A DNA stretch of 64,000 nt from Wuchereria bancrofti (GCA_005281725.1 SSBO01000009.1:520585-584584); one strand, 5' to 3'. Numbered from the stretch's first letter, positions 13,942 to 25,394 are shown. The notes: a model not told the origin generated them from the letters alone. A program made the numbers and translations.

Positions 13942-16019
13942 TTTTATCTGTTAACAAAGGGTATGTACATTGTTTAATATGTTAAAAATTACTCCTTTGT
14001 TCCAGATCAAATTTGCTTGCAATGTCGAAATATTGTAAGGTCTTTTAAGCTGATAGTCATCCTTTGGCAAGCTACAATATTAAAACCCATCTCTTACTAT
14101 ATAAAGAGCAAAGATCATTTGATAGCTCCTTACGTAATAATCATGCTCTTGTTGCAAGTCAATGCCCACTATATAAGGATTGAAATCCTTTGTCTCAATC
14201 AGTTCTAACAGTTTTTTTCTTACCAGTAAGCTACGATTCGGCTGCTCTCTCTCTCCCACAATTCGATTCATTTCACCATCAATATATTCGTTCATCCATT
14301 TTCTTCATCTCATTCGTAGATATTCTACGAAATTATCAGTATTGTTGATATAGATTAATATCTATATATTATGGGTGTTAGCCAAATAAAATCGTTACAA
14401 CAGACCTTTCATTCAACGCATTCATCTACACCAACTACAATAACAAATAAGGAAGGACTTTGAGCATACGAAAGTTATATTCAGACTGAACCCCAACTTT
14501 CACAACAATTACTTAGAAAGTAACAAAAATATGCTATGCTAACAGATGTTTAAACAATTGACTTAACAGAAGGAACAAATCATGTCAAGTAATAGTTTCA
14601 TCTCAGATAGGTAAATAGAAACAAAAGTTTCATCTCAGATAGGTAAATAACAAAGTACTAGAAACAAAAAAAAAAAAAACATATCAGATCATTGATAGTT
14701 GTTACAGATAGAATGTTGTTGTTGATAGCTGTTAAAAATAAATAATGTTTGACATTTTTAACAATTTCATTCCATCTTTTCCATTTGCAAAGGATATTTA
14801 AAACGAATAAGATGACCTGAAAAAGTATTTACAATAACAAAATGGAAATGCTTTTCGGAAAGGAATAAACTGCAATACTTTCAATCTTTTTTCAAAAAAG
14901 AAAAAGGAAATTGAAATTAGTTTCTTTTTTTTTTTTTTGTAGGTAACAAGGAAGGAAAAAAATATGCAAAGAAGAAATTAATAAACCAAATCATTTCCTT
15001 ATTTTTAATAATACTACAAAAACTAACAGTTCCATAAATTGACATTTCCAACAAACATCAAATCCTTAGCAGCATTCATTGTTGAGTAATCAATGTATAT
15101 ATTTACCGATCTTTTTCTATTGTTGTTTCATATTCATGTTGATTTGTTGATTCATCCAAAGGATGTTAGCCACCTAAGCTGAGGTAATTTCGTGATTAAA
15201 GTATAATTTTTAAAAAACTATAATTTTTGAAGTCTGATTTGAAATAGTTCTTACCTTTCGACAAATCTGTCAATATTGAGTGATATTTTTTTCTTCGCAA
15301 TGAATTGTCTAACTTACTACCAAGATCTTCATGAATTATTTTAACCTGCAACTGTTAAACAAGAAAACAAAGGGAGAGAGAGAGGAGAAAAAAGCGAATA
15401 CAAAGAGATCAAAAAAGATCACTAAATAAGTCCATACGCAAATCAACCCTATCTAGAAAGATGTAATTGTGAAGCACAAAAGTTTTTTTGAAGTTACAAC
15501 GAAGTTCAAATATTATTAGGAATTTCACGAACTTTCAGTATGTTATGAAATTAAAAGAGAATCAGAAATTTTTGCTAATGATTTTTGCTAAATATATTAA
15601 GTTGTATTTTACACCTAAATAAATGGTGAATTATAAATAGAAGAGCATTTTAGAGGACAAAACCGTTTCCGAATTCTCTTTTTTCCCTATACTTCTATCT
15701 TATTGAAATATTCCGCAAAATTTCCGCCAATTCAAACCAATAAATAATTACACAAAATAACGATAATAGCCTGATTTATTATACAAAATATGATAATCCC
15801 CTGCTAACATATTTCGCATAATAAAATATAATACTTGCATAAGGAAAAATAAAAATAACAATGTATTAAATGAAATGTAATCAGAAATTTGAAATTTAAA
15901 ACTGATACTAGAATAATAAATGAAGTTAAGGATTTGAAAACGTTTCATATCCTCTAAAATTAAGTGAAATTGTAAATAAATCTTGTGATTATTGCAATAA
16001 GTTCAATGTTTTTCAAGTT
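13942..16019. other. Unassigned stretch with a possible 5' exon
   Basis: On the minus strand, 14295 down to about 14220 reads MNEYIDGEMNRIVGEREQ and then CTG followed by GTAAGA, a good donor. This could be an exon of the 13585-13941 gene but no phase-matched join was proven. The rest shows no gene. About 15750-15950 is weakly similar to about 22260-22460, the outer part of the A/A' duplication. Confidence 0.35.
14595..14649. repeat. 23-bp direct duplication
   Basis: GTTTCATCTCAGATAGGTAA plus ATA occurs at 14595-14617 and again at 14627-14649, nine bases apart. Confidence 0.9.
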
Positions 16020-16227
16020 TCAAAAGATAGAGCAATCGAAATAACCTCTTTGCTGACATTGAAAACACATGGACACTGCAGCTAATATTGCCAATGTTGA
16101 AATTATTGATGCTGAAGTTATCAATTCTAGAGTAATATTGAAATGATCACTTTCTGATGATAAACCTTCTGAAGAATACAGCATTTCATCAGTGCTTAAC
16201 ACAATTGCCAATCTGTTATATCCAGAC
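16020..16227 (-). CDS. Possible terminal exon of a single-pass membrane protein
   Basis: On the minus strand a TTTCAG acceptor precedes a 208-nt frame ending in TGA. It encodes 68 residues with a serine- and acidic-rich part (SSEGLSSESDHFNI), a hydrophobic segment near LELITSASIISTLAILAAVS, then a short Cys-rich tail (CFQCQQRGYFDC). That order suggests the end of a type I membrane protein. No upstream exon was identified and no family is recognised. The homologous part of A' (about 22510-22640) has lost this frame, so at least that copy is dead. Confidence 0.35.
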
Positions 16228-16809
16228 CTGAAACCACTGTTTTAATGTTTCAAAAAATTAGTCTAAAAATAAATCAATTTATATCTAAAATCATGTCAGA
16301 TCGAAAATACCAGGAAAAGTAAGAAACAATAGTTAAACCAAAAACATAGTCAAAATTTTCAAAAAATTTCAAAAGAAACGAGAAAGCTGGATATCAACTG
16401 TTATTTCCAATCAAAACCAATTGATTTATATCTGAGATCATATAAAGCCCAAGAAGTAAAAGACAACAACAAATTGTTACTTCTATTATGAAAACATTAA
16501 TTATAATAAAGAGTTATAACTGAAGTTTACAGAAGTATAATTTTGCAGATTTTTATATGCATAAAAACAGTTATCTTTAAATGTTTTCCTCCACGATTGG
16601 CAATTTCTTAACTCAACGATTAATATTCTCACATCGCTAAAAACAAATTTTACAAAGGAATGTAGAAAGAAAAAAAAAACGAAAAACAAAAACAAAAGAA
16701 CAAAAAAATCTTAAACAAATTAGAAGAATTAACTTTTTATATTGCAATATCCATTCTCGATCAATAAGTTTGTATGTTTAAATTTGAAATTCGTAGAATT
16801 GATTTTTTG

Positions 16810-17680
16810 AAATTTGAAATTCCATTCAGTTGTATAATAGAAAATAAGAACTACAGAAAATATTTCAGTCTTTCATGACATTGAGGTAAAACAACAAGTA
16901 CTCAATATTCCAGAGGGATAGCCTGTAGAAAATAAGAATTCTCTGTAGCAGTATATTCTGATAGCATTTGTTGTTTCGGAGCATTTGCGCCACATATCGA
17001 ATAATATTGATGGAACAGAAAATGATCAGAACAGAAGACAAGTTCTAATAATGATACGATCAGGAAGATTAAATAGTTGCGACTAAGACAGGGCGCAATT
17101 ATCCTTCCATTTCACTAAAACTGCACGTACCATAGCATTGAAGCATTACTCCGAGTACGGAGAGAATCACTTTCCCGCATAGTTTGTCAAGTACTTCCCT
17201 TACAAGTTGGGCAATTCACTTCCCCGCATAGTTTGTCAAGTATCTCCCTTCCTTCAATTCCTATCTTTTGACTATGCTACAGAGTAACTAGTCATCTTGC
17301 TTTCAACAAAAAACGAGTTGGCTTCGCTTATCCTTTTAGAAGGCGTAACAGTTAGCGTATTTCTGCATTTGATAGTGTAATTGCTTGGGAATTAGGTGTT
17401 TTGGTAGATTCTTTTTTTTTTGCTAAGTTTACTCAGTTTCTCTTCTTTTGTGATATTTCTTAAGAATTAATTAATCATTGAATCGAATTGTTGGATTATT
17501 TATCGATTTCATTATTTATTCCAAATTTTCTTGCTATGTTCAGCTTAATAATACTCTAAATGTATTTCAAGTTTAACGATTGCTCTCTCTGTCATTCTTC
17601 CATTCCTATTCCTTCTAATTTCAACTTTTAAAACTTACATTTCAGTTGAATTGTCGTACCTTCTTTGAAATAGTAAATCA
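16810..17680 (+). repeat. Direct duplication, copy A
   Basis: This segment matches about 23700-24855 (copy A') in the same orientation with only scattered differences. Examples are the shared CCAGAGGGATAG and GGCAATTCACTTCCCCGCAT blocks and a shared right end at ...AAATAGTAAATCA. Copy A lacks about 270 bp present in A'. Left of about 16800 similarity to A' continues to about 15750 but is much weaker. The last five bases, AATCA (17676-17680), are the unoccupied form of the LTR insertion site found in A'. Confidence 0.85.
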
Positions 17681-19632
17681 TGGTGTTTTCTGTACTATGG
17701 CGCCTTCTTCAAGGGTATTTTCGCCTGCAAATGTAGGTCAGTGCGTGAGAACTCAAAATTTGGTTTGAAATGTTTGCTGTTATTTCTGTTATTCTTACTG
17801 AATACATATTTTTTATCTTAAGCCTATATAACTAATTAAGTTCATTAATATTGTAATTATTAAGTGAATTAATAATGCAAGACTAAGTTAATTGTAAAGC
17901 CATCATTATTAATTGATCTTCAGTGAAGAAGTAATATTAATTTCAGTAATAGTAATAATATGGCTAATAAAACATTTAAGTCATCTCCTTTACTCTTTCA
18001 TATGAAGTCCTCTTAATTAATAACTTCCTTTATGGAATTGATGGAACAAATGAAATATGTCACGTCGTGATTTATTGACAGTTGCTATTAATGACATCGC
18101 AATGACAAAAATAGTTATTTGGCTGATAAAACTTTTGTAACATGTGTTAACATAAATGATCAAAGTGAGAGTTAATGATTTTAAGAATATTTCAGCCAAC
18201 ACAAATAGTCAGACAGATACGCTTTTGTATATATTTTCTCAAATCTCTTGCTGATTTTTATCTGTAATACTTTGTTGATTGCCGATTAAATGTTTAGTCA
18301 CTCAATGATATGAATCTGATGAAGAATTTGTTGCAAATCGTATAATCATATAACTTTTATGAAATGATATGTTTGATTAAGATTTTTTTCTTTCCCCAAA
18401 ATTTATTTCCATATTAGTTTGAAATAATTGCATATGAGCAATTTCATTTTATTAATAATTTAACAACAACGATACTTATTTGCAAATTCTTCGTGCATAG
18501 AATGCAAAGTTACTTGCAAATGATATCAATGGATGAAGTTTATGTTGAGAAATGCATTGCAGGAATAACAAAAAAGTGAAGAAAATGACCCTAATATGCA
18601 TATAAGATCAAAGATACCAATAATAACTTATCAATAAAAAAAAGGAATAAGTAACAAGAATTTGACCAATAGAAAATATAAGTAATCAACAACAGAAATA
18701 ACAGACCACCTTTCTTCTGTTTAAAGTGCGCAAGCCTTAATGATTCTTTATGTGAAATTTCAAGTTGCGTTTAGTCCGAAAATCTTTACCGCATACAGTA
18801 CAGTGGTAGATAGTTCTATTCATGCCATGAGTTTGCACGTGAGACTTCAAATTCTGTTTTCGTGAGAAACTTTTTCCGCATGCCTGACAACTGTACGGCT
18901 TTTCACCGTTATGAGCCATCATATGTTTTTTCATATTACCGGAATGAGTGAAATCCTTTTTGCATATCTGACAACTGTACGGCTTTTCACCCGTATGTAT
19001 CATCATATGTCTTTTCATATCTCCGGACTGAGTGAAATTCTTTTTGCATGTCGGACAACTGTACGGTTTTTCACCCGTATGTATCATCATATGTCTTTTC
19101 ATATCTCCGGACTGAGTGAAATTCCTTTTGCATGTCGGACAACTGTACGGCTTTTCACCGTTATGAGCCATCATATGTTTTTTCATATTACCGGAATGAG
19201 TGAAATTCTTTTTGCATATCCGACAACTGTACGGCTTTTCACCGATATGAATCATCATATGTCTTTTCATTTTTATTACTTCCTTTCGACATATATCACA
19301 GCGCCGTTTCTTCCCTGTGCTTTCTTCTTGCTTTGATGGTTCCATTACTTTCATCAATGTTTCGTTTGGAACAAGCCGTAACAGCGGTTTTATTCGTTCA
19401 TCACTCACTCCCTCCACTGATAAGCCTTGCGACCTATCCTCGTTCTCTTTCACTTTTGATATTGATAAATCCAACGGTTCTGTTTGATCCGTTTGCACTG
19501 CCTCAAATGATATGAAATTATTAATCTCACACTGTGTAAAATTTTAAATCTTCAAGGTATTGCAACGTTATGTTGTTTTTAAGTGGACTTACGATACTTT
19601 GAACATTGCTGAATTGGAAGACGAGGAAGAAG
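17676..19632 (+). repeat. Left arm of large inverted repeat
   Basis: This arm matches the reverse complement of 19723-21448 over nearly its whole length, including the flanks of the zinc-finger genes (for example GTACTATGGCGCCTTCTTC near the outer end and GAATTGGAAGACGAGGAAGA at the inner end). It is longer than the right arm mainly because its zinc-finger gene has four more finger units. Divergence is several percent with small indels, so the two arms are not copies of one read. Confidence 0.9.
18737..19497 (-). CDS. C2H2 zinc-finger protein with PLDLS motif (left copy, 3' exon)
   Basis: The last exon encodes about 252 residues after a GGCAG acceptor. The N-terminal part carries EPLDLSISK; PLDLS is the canonical CtBP-corepressor docking motif. 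Seven C2H2 units follow. The first is degenerate, with only nine residues between the second Cys and first His (CDIC...KRHMMIH). Four near-identical units CxxCKxNFTxSGxMKxHMM follow, joined by GEKPYSC linkers. Then come CQACGKSFSRKQNLKSHVQTH-type and CTVCGKDFRTKRNLKFHIKNH-type fingers. This is a likely DNA-binding repressor in the nucleus; targets are unknown. An upstream exon may end at the TATC|GTAAGT donor near 19590, but the true start was not resolved because it falls in the palindrome centre. It is head-to-head with the copy at 19857-20392. Confidence 0.8.
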
Positions 19633-19722
19633 AAATAGATGAAATGCATGTCAGTGAGAATAATTTCTGGTCAATTCTGAAAAACGTTCAAATTTACTGG
19701 ACGGTTGTTCATAAAAACACCN
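19633..19722. other. Palindrome spacer with an ambiguous base
   Basis: About 90 bases lie between the inner ends of the inverted arms. The base at 19722 is N, exactly where the right arm begins. The spacer is the shared 5' region of the two divergent zinc-finger genes. The N may mark an unresolved join in the assembly. Confidence 0.7.
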
Positions 19723-21448
19723 TTCTTCCTCGTCTTCCAATTCAGCAATGTTCAAACTACCGTAAGTCCACTTAAAAACAACATATCGTTACAATACTTT
19801 GAAGATTTAAAATTTTACATAGTGTGAGATTGATAATTTCATATCATTTAAGGCAGCGCAAACGGATCAAACAGAACCGTTGGATTTATCAATATCGAAA
19901 GTGAAAGAGAAAAGAGATGGATCACAAGGCATATCAATGGGAAGAAAAGATGAGGGAGAAATTGGATTGCAAGTGCTTCAAATAAAACCTCTAAATTTAT
20001 CAGCTCCAAAAGTGAGAGAGAACGGGGATGGGTCGCAAGGCTTATCAGTGGTGGGAGTGAGTGATGAACGAATAAAACCGCTGTTACGGCTCGTTCCAAT
20101 CGAAACGCTGATGGAAGTAACCGAACTACCAAAACAAGAAAGAAAGACGAAAAAGAAGCAGCGCTGTAATATATGTCAAAAGGCAGTAATAAATATGAAA
20201 ACACATGTGGTGACTCATACCGGCGAAAAACCGTACAGTTGTTTGGTATGCGGAAAAAGTTTCCCAGGAAAACAGAATTTGCAGTCTCACATGATAACTC
20301 ATGGCATGAATAGAACTATCTACCACTGTACTACGTGCAGTAAAAATTTTCTGAGTGAACGCGGCTTAAATTTGCACATGCGGAATCATTAAAGCTTGCG
20401 CAGTTTAAACAGTTGTTGTTGATTATTTATATTTTCTATCGGTCAAATTCTTGTTATTTTTCCTTTTTTATTCATAATTTATTACTGGTATTTTTGATCT
20501 TATATGCATATTAGGATCATTTTCTTTACTCTTTTGTTATTCCTGCAATGCATTTCTCAACATAAACTTCATCCATTGATTTCATTTGCAGGTAACCTTG
20601 CATGCTATGCACGAAGAATTTGCAAATAAGTATCGTTGTTGTTAAATTACTAATGAAATGAAATTGCTCATATGCATTCCTTACTCAATTATTTCAAACT
20701 AATATGGAAGTAAATTTTCGGGAAAGAAAAATCTTCCTAATCAAACATATCATTTCATAAAAGTTATATGATTATATGATTTGCAACAAATGTTTCATCA
20801 GATTCATATCATTGAGTGATTAAACATTTAATCGCCAATCAACAAAGTATTACAGATAAAAATCAGCGAGAGATTTGAGAAAATATATACAAAAGCATAT
20901 CTATCTAACTATTTGTGTTGACTGAAATATTCTTAAAACCATTAACTCTTACTTTGATCATTTATGTTAACAAATGTCGCAAAAGTCTTATCAACCAAAT
21001 TATTTATTTTTTTTCCTCACTGCGATGTCATTAATTGCACCTGTCAAGAAATCACAACGTGACATATATTTCATTTGTTCCATCAATTCCATAAAGAAAA
21101 TTATTGATTAAGAGGACTTCCTATGAAAGAGTAGAGGAGATGACTTAAATGCTTTATGAGCCATATTATTACTATTACTGAAATTAATATTACTTCTTCA
21201 CTGAAGATCAATTAATAATAATGGCTTTACAATTAACTTAGTCTTGCATTATTAATTCACTTAATAATTACAATATTAATGAACTTAATTAGTGATATAG
21301 GCTTAAGATAAAAAATATGTAGTCAATAAGAATAACAGAAATAACAACAAACATTTCAAACCAAATTTTGAGTTCTTACGCACTGACTTACAGTTGCAGG
21401 CGAAAATACCTTTGAAGAAGGCGCCATAGTACAGAAAACGCCATGATT
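19723..21448 (-). repeat. Right arm of large inverted repeat
   Basis: Reverse complement of the left arm, outer end at TGATT (21444-21448) where an LTR begins. The zinc-finger gene inside is in the opposite orientation to the left copy and has fewer fingers. Confidence 0.9.
19857..20392 (+). CDS. C2H2 zinc-finger protein with two PLxLS motifs (right copy, 3' exon)
   Basis: About 177 residues follow a GGCAG acceptor and end at TAA (20390-20392). The N-terminal part has EPLDLSISKVKE and then a second, duplicated block with KPLNLSAPKVRE, so there are two CtBP-docking-like motifs against one in the left copy. The shared segment SDERIKPLLRLVP links both genes. Only three zinc-finger units remain: the degenerate one (CNICQ...KTHVVTH), CLVCGKSFPGKQNLQSHMITH-like, and CTTCSKNFLSERGLNLHMRNH-like. 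Probably a nuclear repressor paralogue. The frame is open and uninterrupted. A 5' exon may end at the CTACC|GTAAGT donor near 19761; its start is unresolved because of the N. Confidence 0.78.
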
Positions 21449-21967
21449 TGTCGCGAATTTCCATATCGCGAAGCTAAATAAATGTTAATACTGCTTAATA
21501 TAGCAACATCCATTATAATTTTCTCTGCAATGCATCGCACTCGTTTAGCTGACCTTTGATCTTATAACAATCCTATGAGCATTCACCATTTAATGTCTAT
21601 TGTAACGTAACCAATTATAGTTGCCACCCAATGTAAGTTCTTTGTGATATCCATGCAATCCCTTGCATTGTAACTATTGTTCATTGTAACCTATTGTTCA
21701 AGTAACTCATTATCATGTCTAAACGATTTCTTCTTTGTAAAAATGTCTGATTATAAACCACTCTCACATCTTAACATAATATATAATGCATCAGTTTTGT
21801 TGGATTTATCAAGATTGTACGGTTGCTTCTGTTAATAAAGGATTATTCTCTTCCTCTGTTACCCCACATACTTACATCTACATTCAACGAATCTCCCTGC
21901 AATCAACAACCTCTCCCGAAATAATAAAATTATCAAATCTTCCAAGAGAAATTTTGCTTCCACAACA
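21449..21967 (+). mobile_element. LTR of a retrotransposon, copy 1 (recombinant flanks)
   Basis: 519 bp starting TGTCGCGAATTT and ending CTTCCACAACA, thus TG...CA. A polyadenylation signal AATAAA is at 21834-21839. The same sequence in inverted orientation is at 24856-25394, which has one extra ~12-bp tandem unit. No internal retroelement genes are adjacent, so it behaves as a solo LTR. Left flank is TGATT (21444-21448) and right flank is TGGAT (21968-21972); these differ, so this copy does not have its own target-site duplication. 5-bp duplications fit Ty3/Gypsy or BEL/Pao; the superfamily cannot be settled without internal sequence. Confidence 0.88.
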
Positions 21968-22046
21968 TGGATATTATGGTTCAAAAATGACTAAAGCTTC
22001 GGTTATTGTAAATTATGGTAATGGAAAACGAAGATTTATATCATGA
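21968..22046 (+). pseudogene. Broken F-box (FBA) gene: last part of C-terminal exon
   Basis: Directly after the LTR the frame reads GYYGSKMTKASVIVNYG..., ending in TGA at 22044-22046. This matches the end of the FBA sugar-binding domain of FBXO2/FBXO6-type proteins (family pattern YWxGWYGxxVTxSSIxV). Its missing upstream half is on the opposite strand at 25395-25502, next to LTR copy 2. The two halves join in frame (YWDG + YYGS) once the LTR and one TGGAT are removed. Confidence 0.85.
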
Positions 22047-23699
22047 TGAACAAAATGTTGATATCAATTTAAATCCTGTGTAAAAGTTTCTTCATTTGTG
22101 AAATCTTCCTTTGTTGGAAGTGTTTAGTTTGGTGCGGTTGAAATTTTAGTGAAGGCTAATGGTCTTCTTCATTAGTGGTTTCCTTATTTCTTGATTCTAG
22201 AATAATTTGTTTAAATGGATATATCAATAGTTGTCGAATAACAAAGAATACTTCGATAAATTTACTAGCGAGTATAGAAAGATCTTACTGATGGCATATT
22301 TTACATAAAAATAATATATAATGGAAATGAACACTACACTATGCAACAAATAACGAATAAATAAAAGCAAATAATGTATAAGTGAGATGCAATCAAGAAT
22401 GTGAAATTTAAGAATGAAATACGAAAATGAAGTGAAGAAGTCAAAAAAAAAATACAATACATCCTCGCTATAAATAAATAACGTAGTGAATACGTCACGA
22501 TTATTACAACAAATCTAACACTTTAAAGGTCAAAGAGTGAAGCAGTTGAATTAGCTTTCTTACTGATGACGAAAACATTATCGGTGCTTATCGAAGTTGT
22601 CAAAGTTGAAGTGATACGGTCAAACATTACGCCGAAATGAGTTCAAATCACAATTCAACAGCAACTTCATAGCTAAAAAATTTTCCCATTTCTAGAAAGT
22701 CCAATCTGTATTTGATTTAAGATACTTTTACTATGTAAGAGATGTTTAGATTGAATGTTTAGTAAAACGTAAACCAAAAAAAGTAGGGCAATGCAATAAT
22801 TTAATCTTACAACGAGTACTTCGTAAAAGATTAATTGATTGAGATAGTGAAACTTCAGATATCACAAATTTGGTTTGCCTACTTTTGATTGAGATAGTGA
22901 AACTTCAGATATCACAAAACAAAAAAAAAAAAAACAATGGTTATTCTCCCATCTGAAGCTTAATTTTAATGGTTTTTCCGAAAAAAAGCTTTCAGGAAGA
23001 AGTTCCAAGGGATTTTGCTTCAAAGGAAAACGCGAAGCAAAAATCTAACCAACTATGAGAACGCCTTCCAGAAAATTTCAAGAAAAGGATACAGTTGAAT
23101 ATCGATTATCATTTCTTTCTAATAAAAACCAATCGATCTGCAACCAAAACTATGTGAAATACAAGAGCTTTGTTTTAAGCTGAAAAAAACAATGATAAAA
23201 AGCATAAAATTAAAATAAATAAAATTAATCAAAATGATTTAGGACATGATAATCGCGGTTTTTATAGGGGAAACTATTGTCATATGTTCCCCTCTTCGAC
23301 TAAATAGTGCATTGATTATATTTCAGTTTGATTATATTTCAATCTTCCATCGGTCCGCACTGTCTCTCCACAAAATAAAAGCATATTTTATGAAAGATAT
23401 GCAACTAACAAAAGTGTATTAACAAAAATTTTAAATATTTAGGAGAACAAACTTTTAATAGCGCCACATCCGTATTTCTTTATTAGTAACGGAATAACAT
23501 TGGCTATTCAAATTTGAAAATGAATATTCAAATCAAAGAAAAAAACTATCTTCAGATATGAGAGTAGGAGAAATATTCAAATTTGAAAAAAAAAAACAAG
23601 AACTAAATAGTTTAGACTGGTTGAAACGAACATTCCATTAATTTTTATAAAAAATTTTATAAATAAGGATATAAAAAAAGAATGTGAATTAATACCTTT
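22047..23699. other. Outer, diverged part of duplication A'
   Basis: No intact gene. From about 22260 on it is weakly similar to 15750-16800. The counterpart of the possible membrane-protein exon at 16020-16227 lies at about 22510-22640 and its frame is disrupted. The remaining sequence shows no domain or splice structure. Confidence 0.5.
22835..22918. repeat. 34-bp direct duplication
   Basis: TTGATTGAGATAGTGAAACT plus TCAGATATCACAAA occurs at 22835-22868 and identically at 22885-22918, 16 bases apart. Confidence 0.92.
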
Positions 23700-24855
23700 T
23701 TCAACTAAAATTCTAGAATCCATACAGTTGTGAGTAGAAAGGAATAACTACAGAAAATATTTTAGTCTTTCATAACACTGATGTAAAACAACAAGCACTT
23801 AATATTCCAGAGGGATAGTCTGTAGGAAATAAGAATTCTCTGTAGCAGTATGTTCTGATGGCATTTGTCGACTCGGAGCATTCGCGCCACATATCGAATA
23901 ACACTGATGAAATAGAAAATGATCAGAACAGAAGACAAGTTCCAATAATGATACGATCAGGAAGATTAAATAGTTGCGACTGAGACAGGGCGCAATTATC
24001 CTTCCATTTCACTAAAACTGCACGTACTATAGCATTGAAGTATTACTCCGAGTACAGAGAGAATGTGACAATTAAGTGCATCTCTTAACATTACCGCTTG
24101 AAGCGCAAACTGGGTATTAGTTTCATCCCTTACAAATCGAGTCGAGCACTTTCCCTCATAGCATGTATATGTCAAGTACCGCCATTCTTTCAACAGGCAA
24201 AAAGAGCGCACTTATCCTTTCATCTCACAGCCTGGATAGTCTGAAAGTATGACGAGGATGTGACCATTAGTGCTATTCATGAATATTTTAATGTTATCAT
24301 TTGAGAGGCAAATTGGATATAAGTTCTCTCCCTTACAAGTAGGGCAATTCACTTCCCCGCATAGTTTGTCAAGTACCTCCCTTACAAGTCGGGCAATTCA
24401 CTTCCCCGCATAATTTGTCAAGTACCTCCCTTCCTTCAATTTCTATCTTTTGACTATGCTACAGAGTGACTAGTCATCTTGCTTTCAACAAAAACGAGTT
24501 GGGTACGCTTATCCTTTTAGAAGACGTAACAGCGTATTTCTGCATTTGATAGTGTAATTGCTTGGAAATTAGGTGTTTTGGTGGATTCTTTTTTTTGCTA
24601 AGTTTACTCAGTTTGTCTTCTTTTGTGATATTTCTTAAGAATTAATTAATTAGTGAATCGAATTGTTGGATTATTTATCGATTTCATTATTTATTCCAAA
24701 TTTTCTTGCTATGCTCAGTTTAATAATACTCTAAATGCATTTCAGGTTTAACGATTGCTCTCTCTCTCATTCTTCCATTCCTATTCCTTCTAATTCCAAT
24801 TTTTAAAACTTACATTTCAGTTGAATTGTGCTACCTTCTTTAAAATAGTAAATCA
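23700..24855 (+). repeat. Direct duplication, copy A'
   Basis: Second copy of 16810-17680, with about 270 bp more (about 24065-24335). The extra part is itself repetitive. Blocks with GACAATTAAGTG/GACCATTAGTG, GGCAAATTGGATAT and CCCTTACAAGT...CACTTCCCCGCAT occur two to three times, like a degenerate minisatellite with a unit of about 50-200 bp. The last five bases AATCA (24851-24855) border LTR copy 2. Confidence 0.85.
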
Positions 24856-25394
24856 TGTTGTGGAAGCAAAATTTCTCTTGGAAGATTTGATAATTTAATT
24901 TATTATTTCGGGAGAGGTTGTTGATTGCAGGGAGATTCGTTGAATGTAGATGAAGTATGTGGGGTAACAGAGGAAGAGAATAATCCTTTATTAACAGAAG
25001 CAACCGTACAATCTTGATAAATCGAACAAAACTGATGCATTATATATTATGTTAAGATGTGAGAGTGGTTTATAATCAGACATTTTTACAAAGAAGAAAT
25101 CGTTTAGACATGATAATGAGTTACTTGAACAATAGGTTACAATGAACAATAGTTACAATGCAAGGGATTGCATGGATATCACAAAGAACTTACATTGGGT
25201 GGCAACTATAATTGGTTACGTTACAATAGACATTAAATGGTGAATGCTCATAGCATAGGATTGTTATAAGATCAAAGGTCAGCTAAACGAGTGCGATGCA
25301 TTGCAGAGAAAATTATAATGAATGTTATAATGGATGTTGCTATATTAAGCAGTATTAACATTTATTTACCTTCGCGATATGAAAATTCGCGACA
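24856..25394 (-). mobile_element. LTR of a retrotransposon, copy 2 (inverted, recombinant flanks)
   Basis: 539 bp, the reverse complement of the LTR at 21449-21967, with TGTTGTGG at its left and CGCGACA at its right end. A short tandem duplication (TGAATGTTATAA-like) makes it longer than copy 1. Left flank AATCA (24851-24855) and right flank ATCCA (25395-25399) differ from each other, but each matches one flank of copy 1 when read on the same strand. No internal element genes are seen next to it. Confidence 0.88.

Noticed and set aside
18911..19336. 141-residue plus-strand open frame
   Set aside because: It is the antisense of the zinc-finger repeats; its apparent repeats mirror the finger units and it has no independent support.
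23996..24211. 71-residue minus-strand frame in A'
   Set aside because: Falls in repetitive DNA and is not kept in copy A.
21449..25394. One full-length LTR retrotransposon spanning both LTRs
   Set aside because: The LTRs are in opposite orientation and the sequence between is duplicated host DNA with no retroelement genes.
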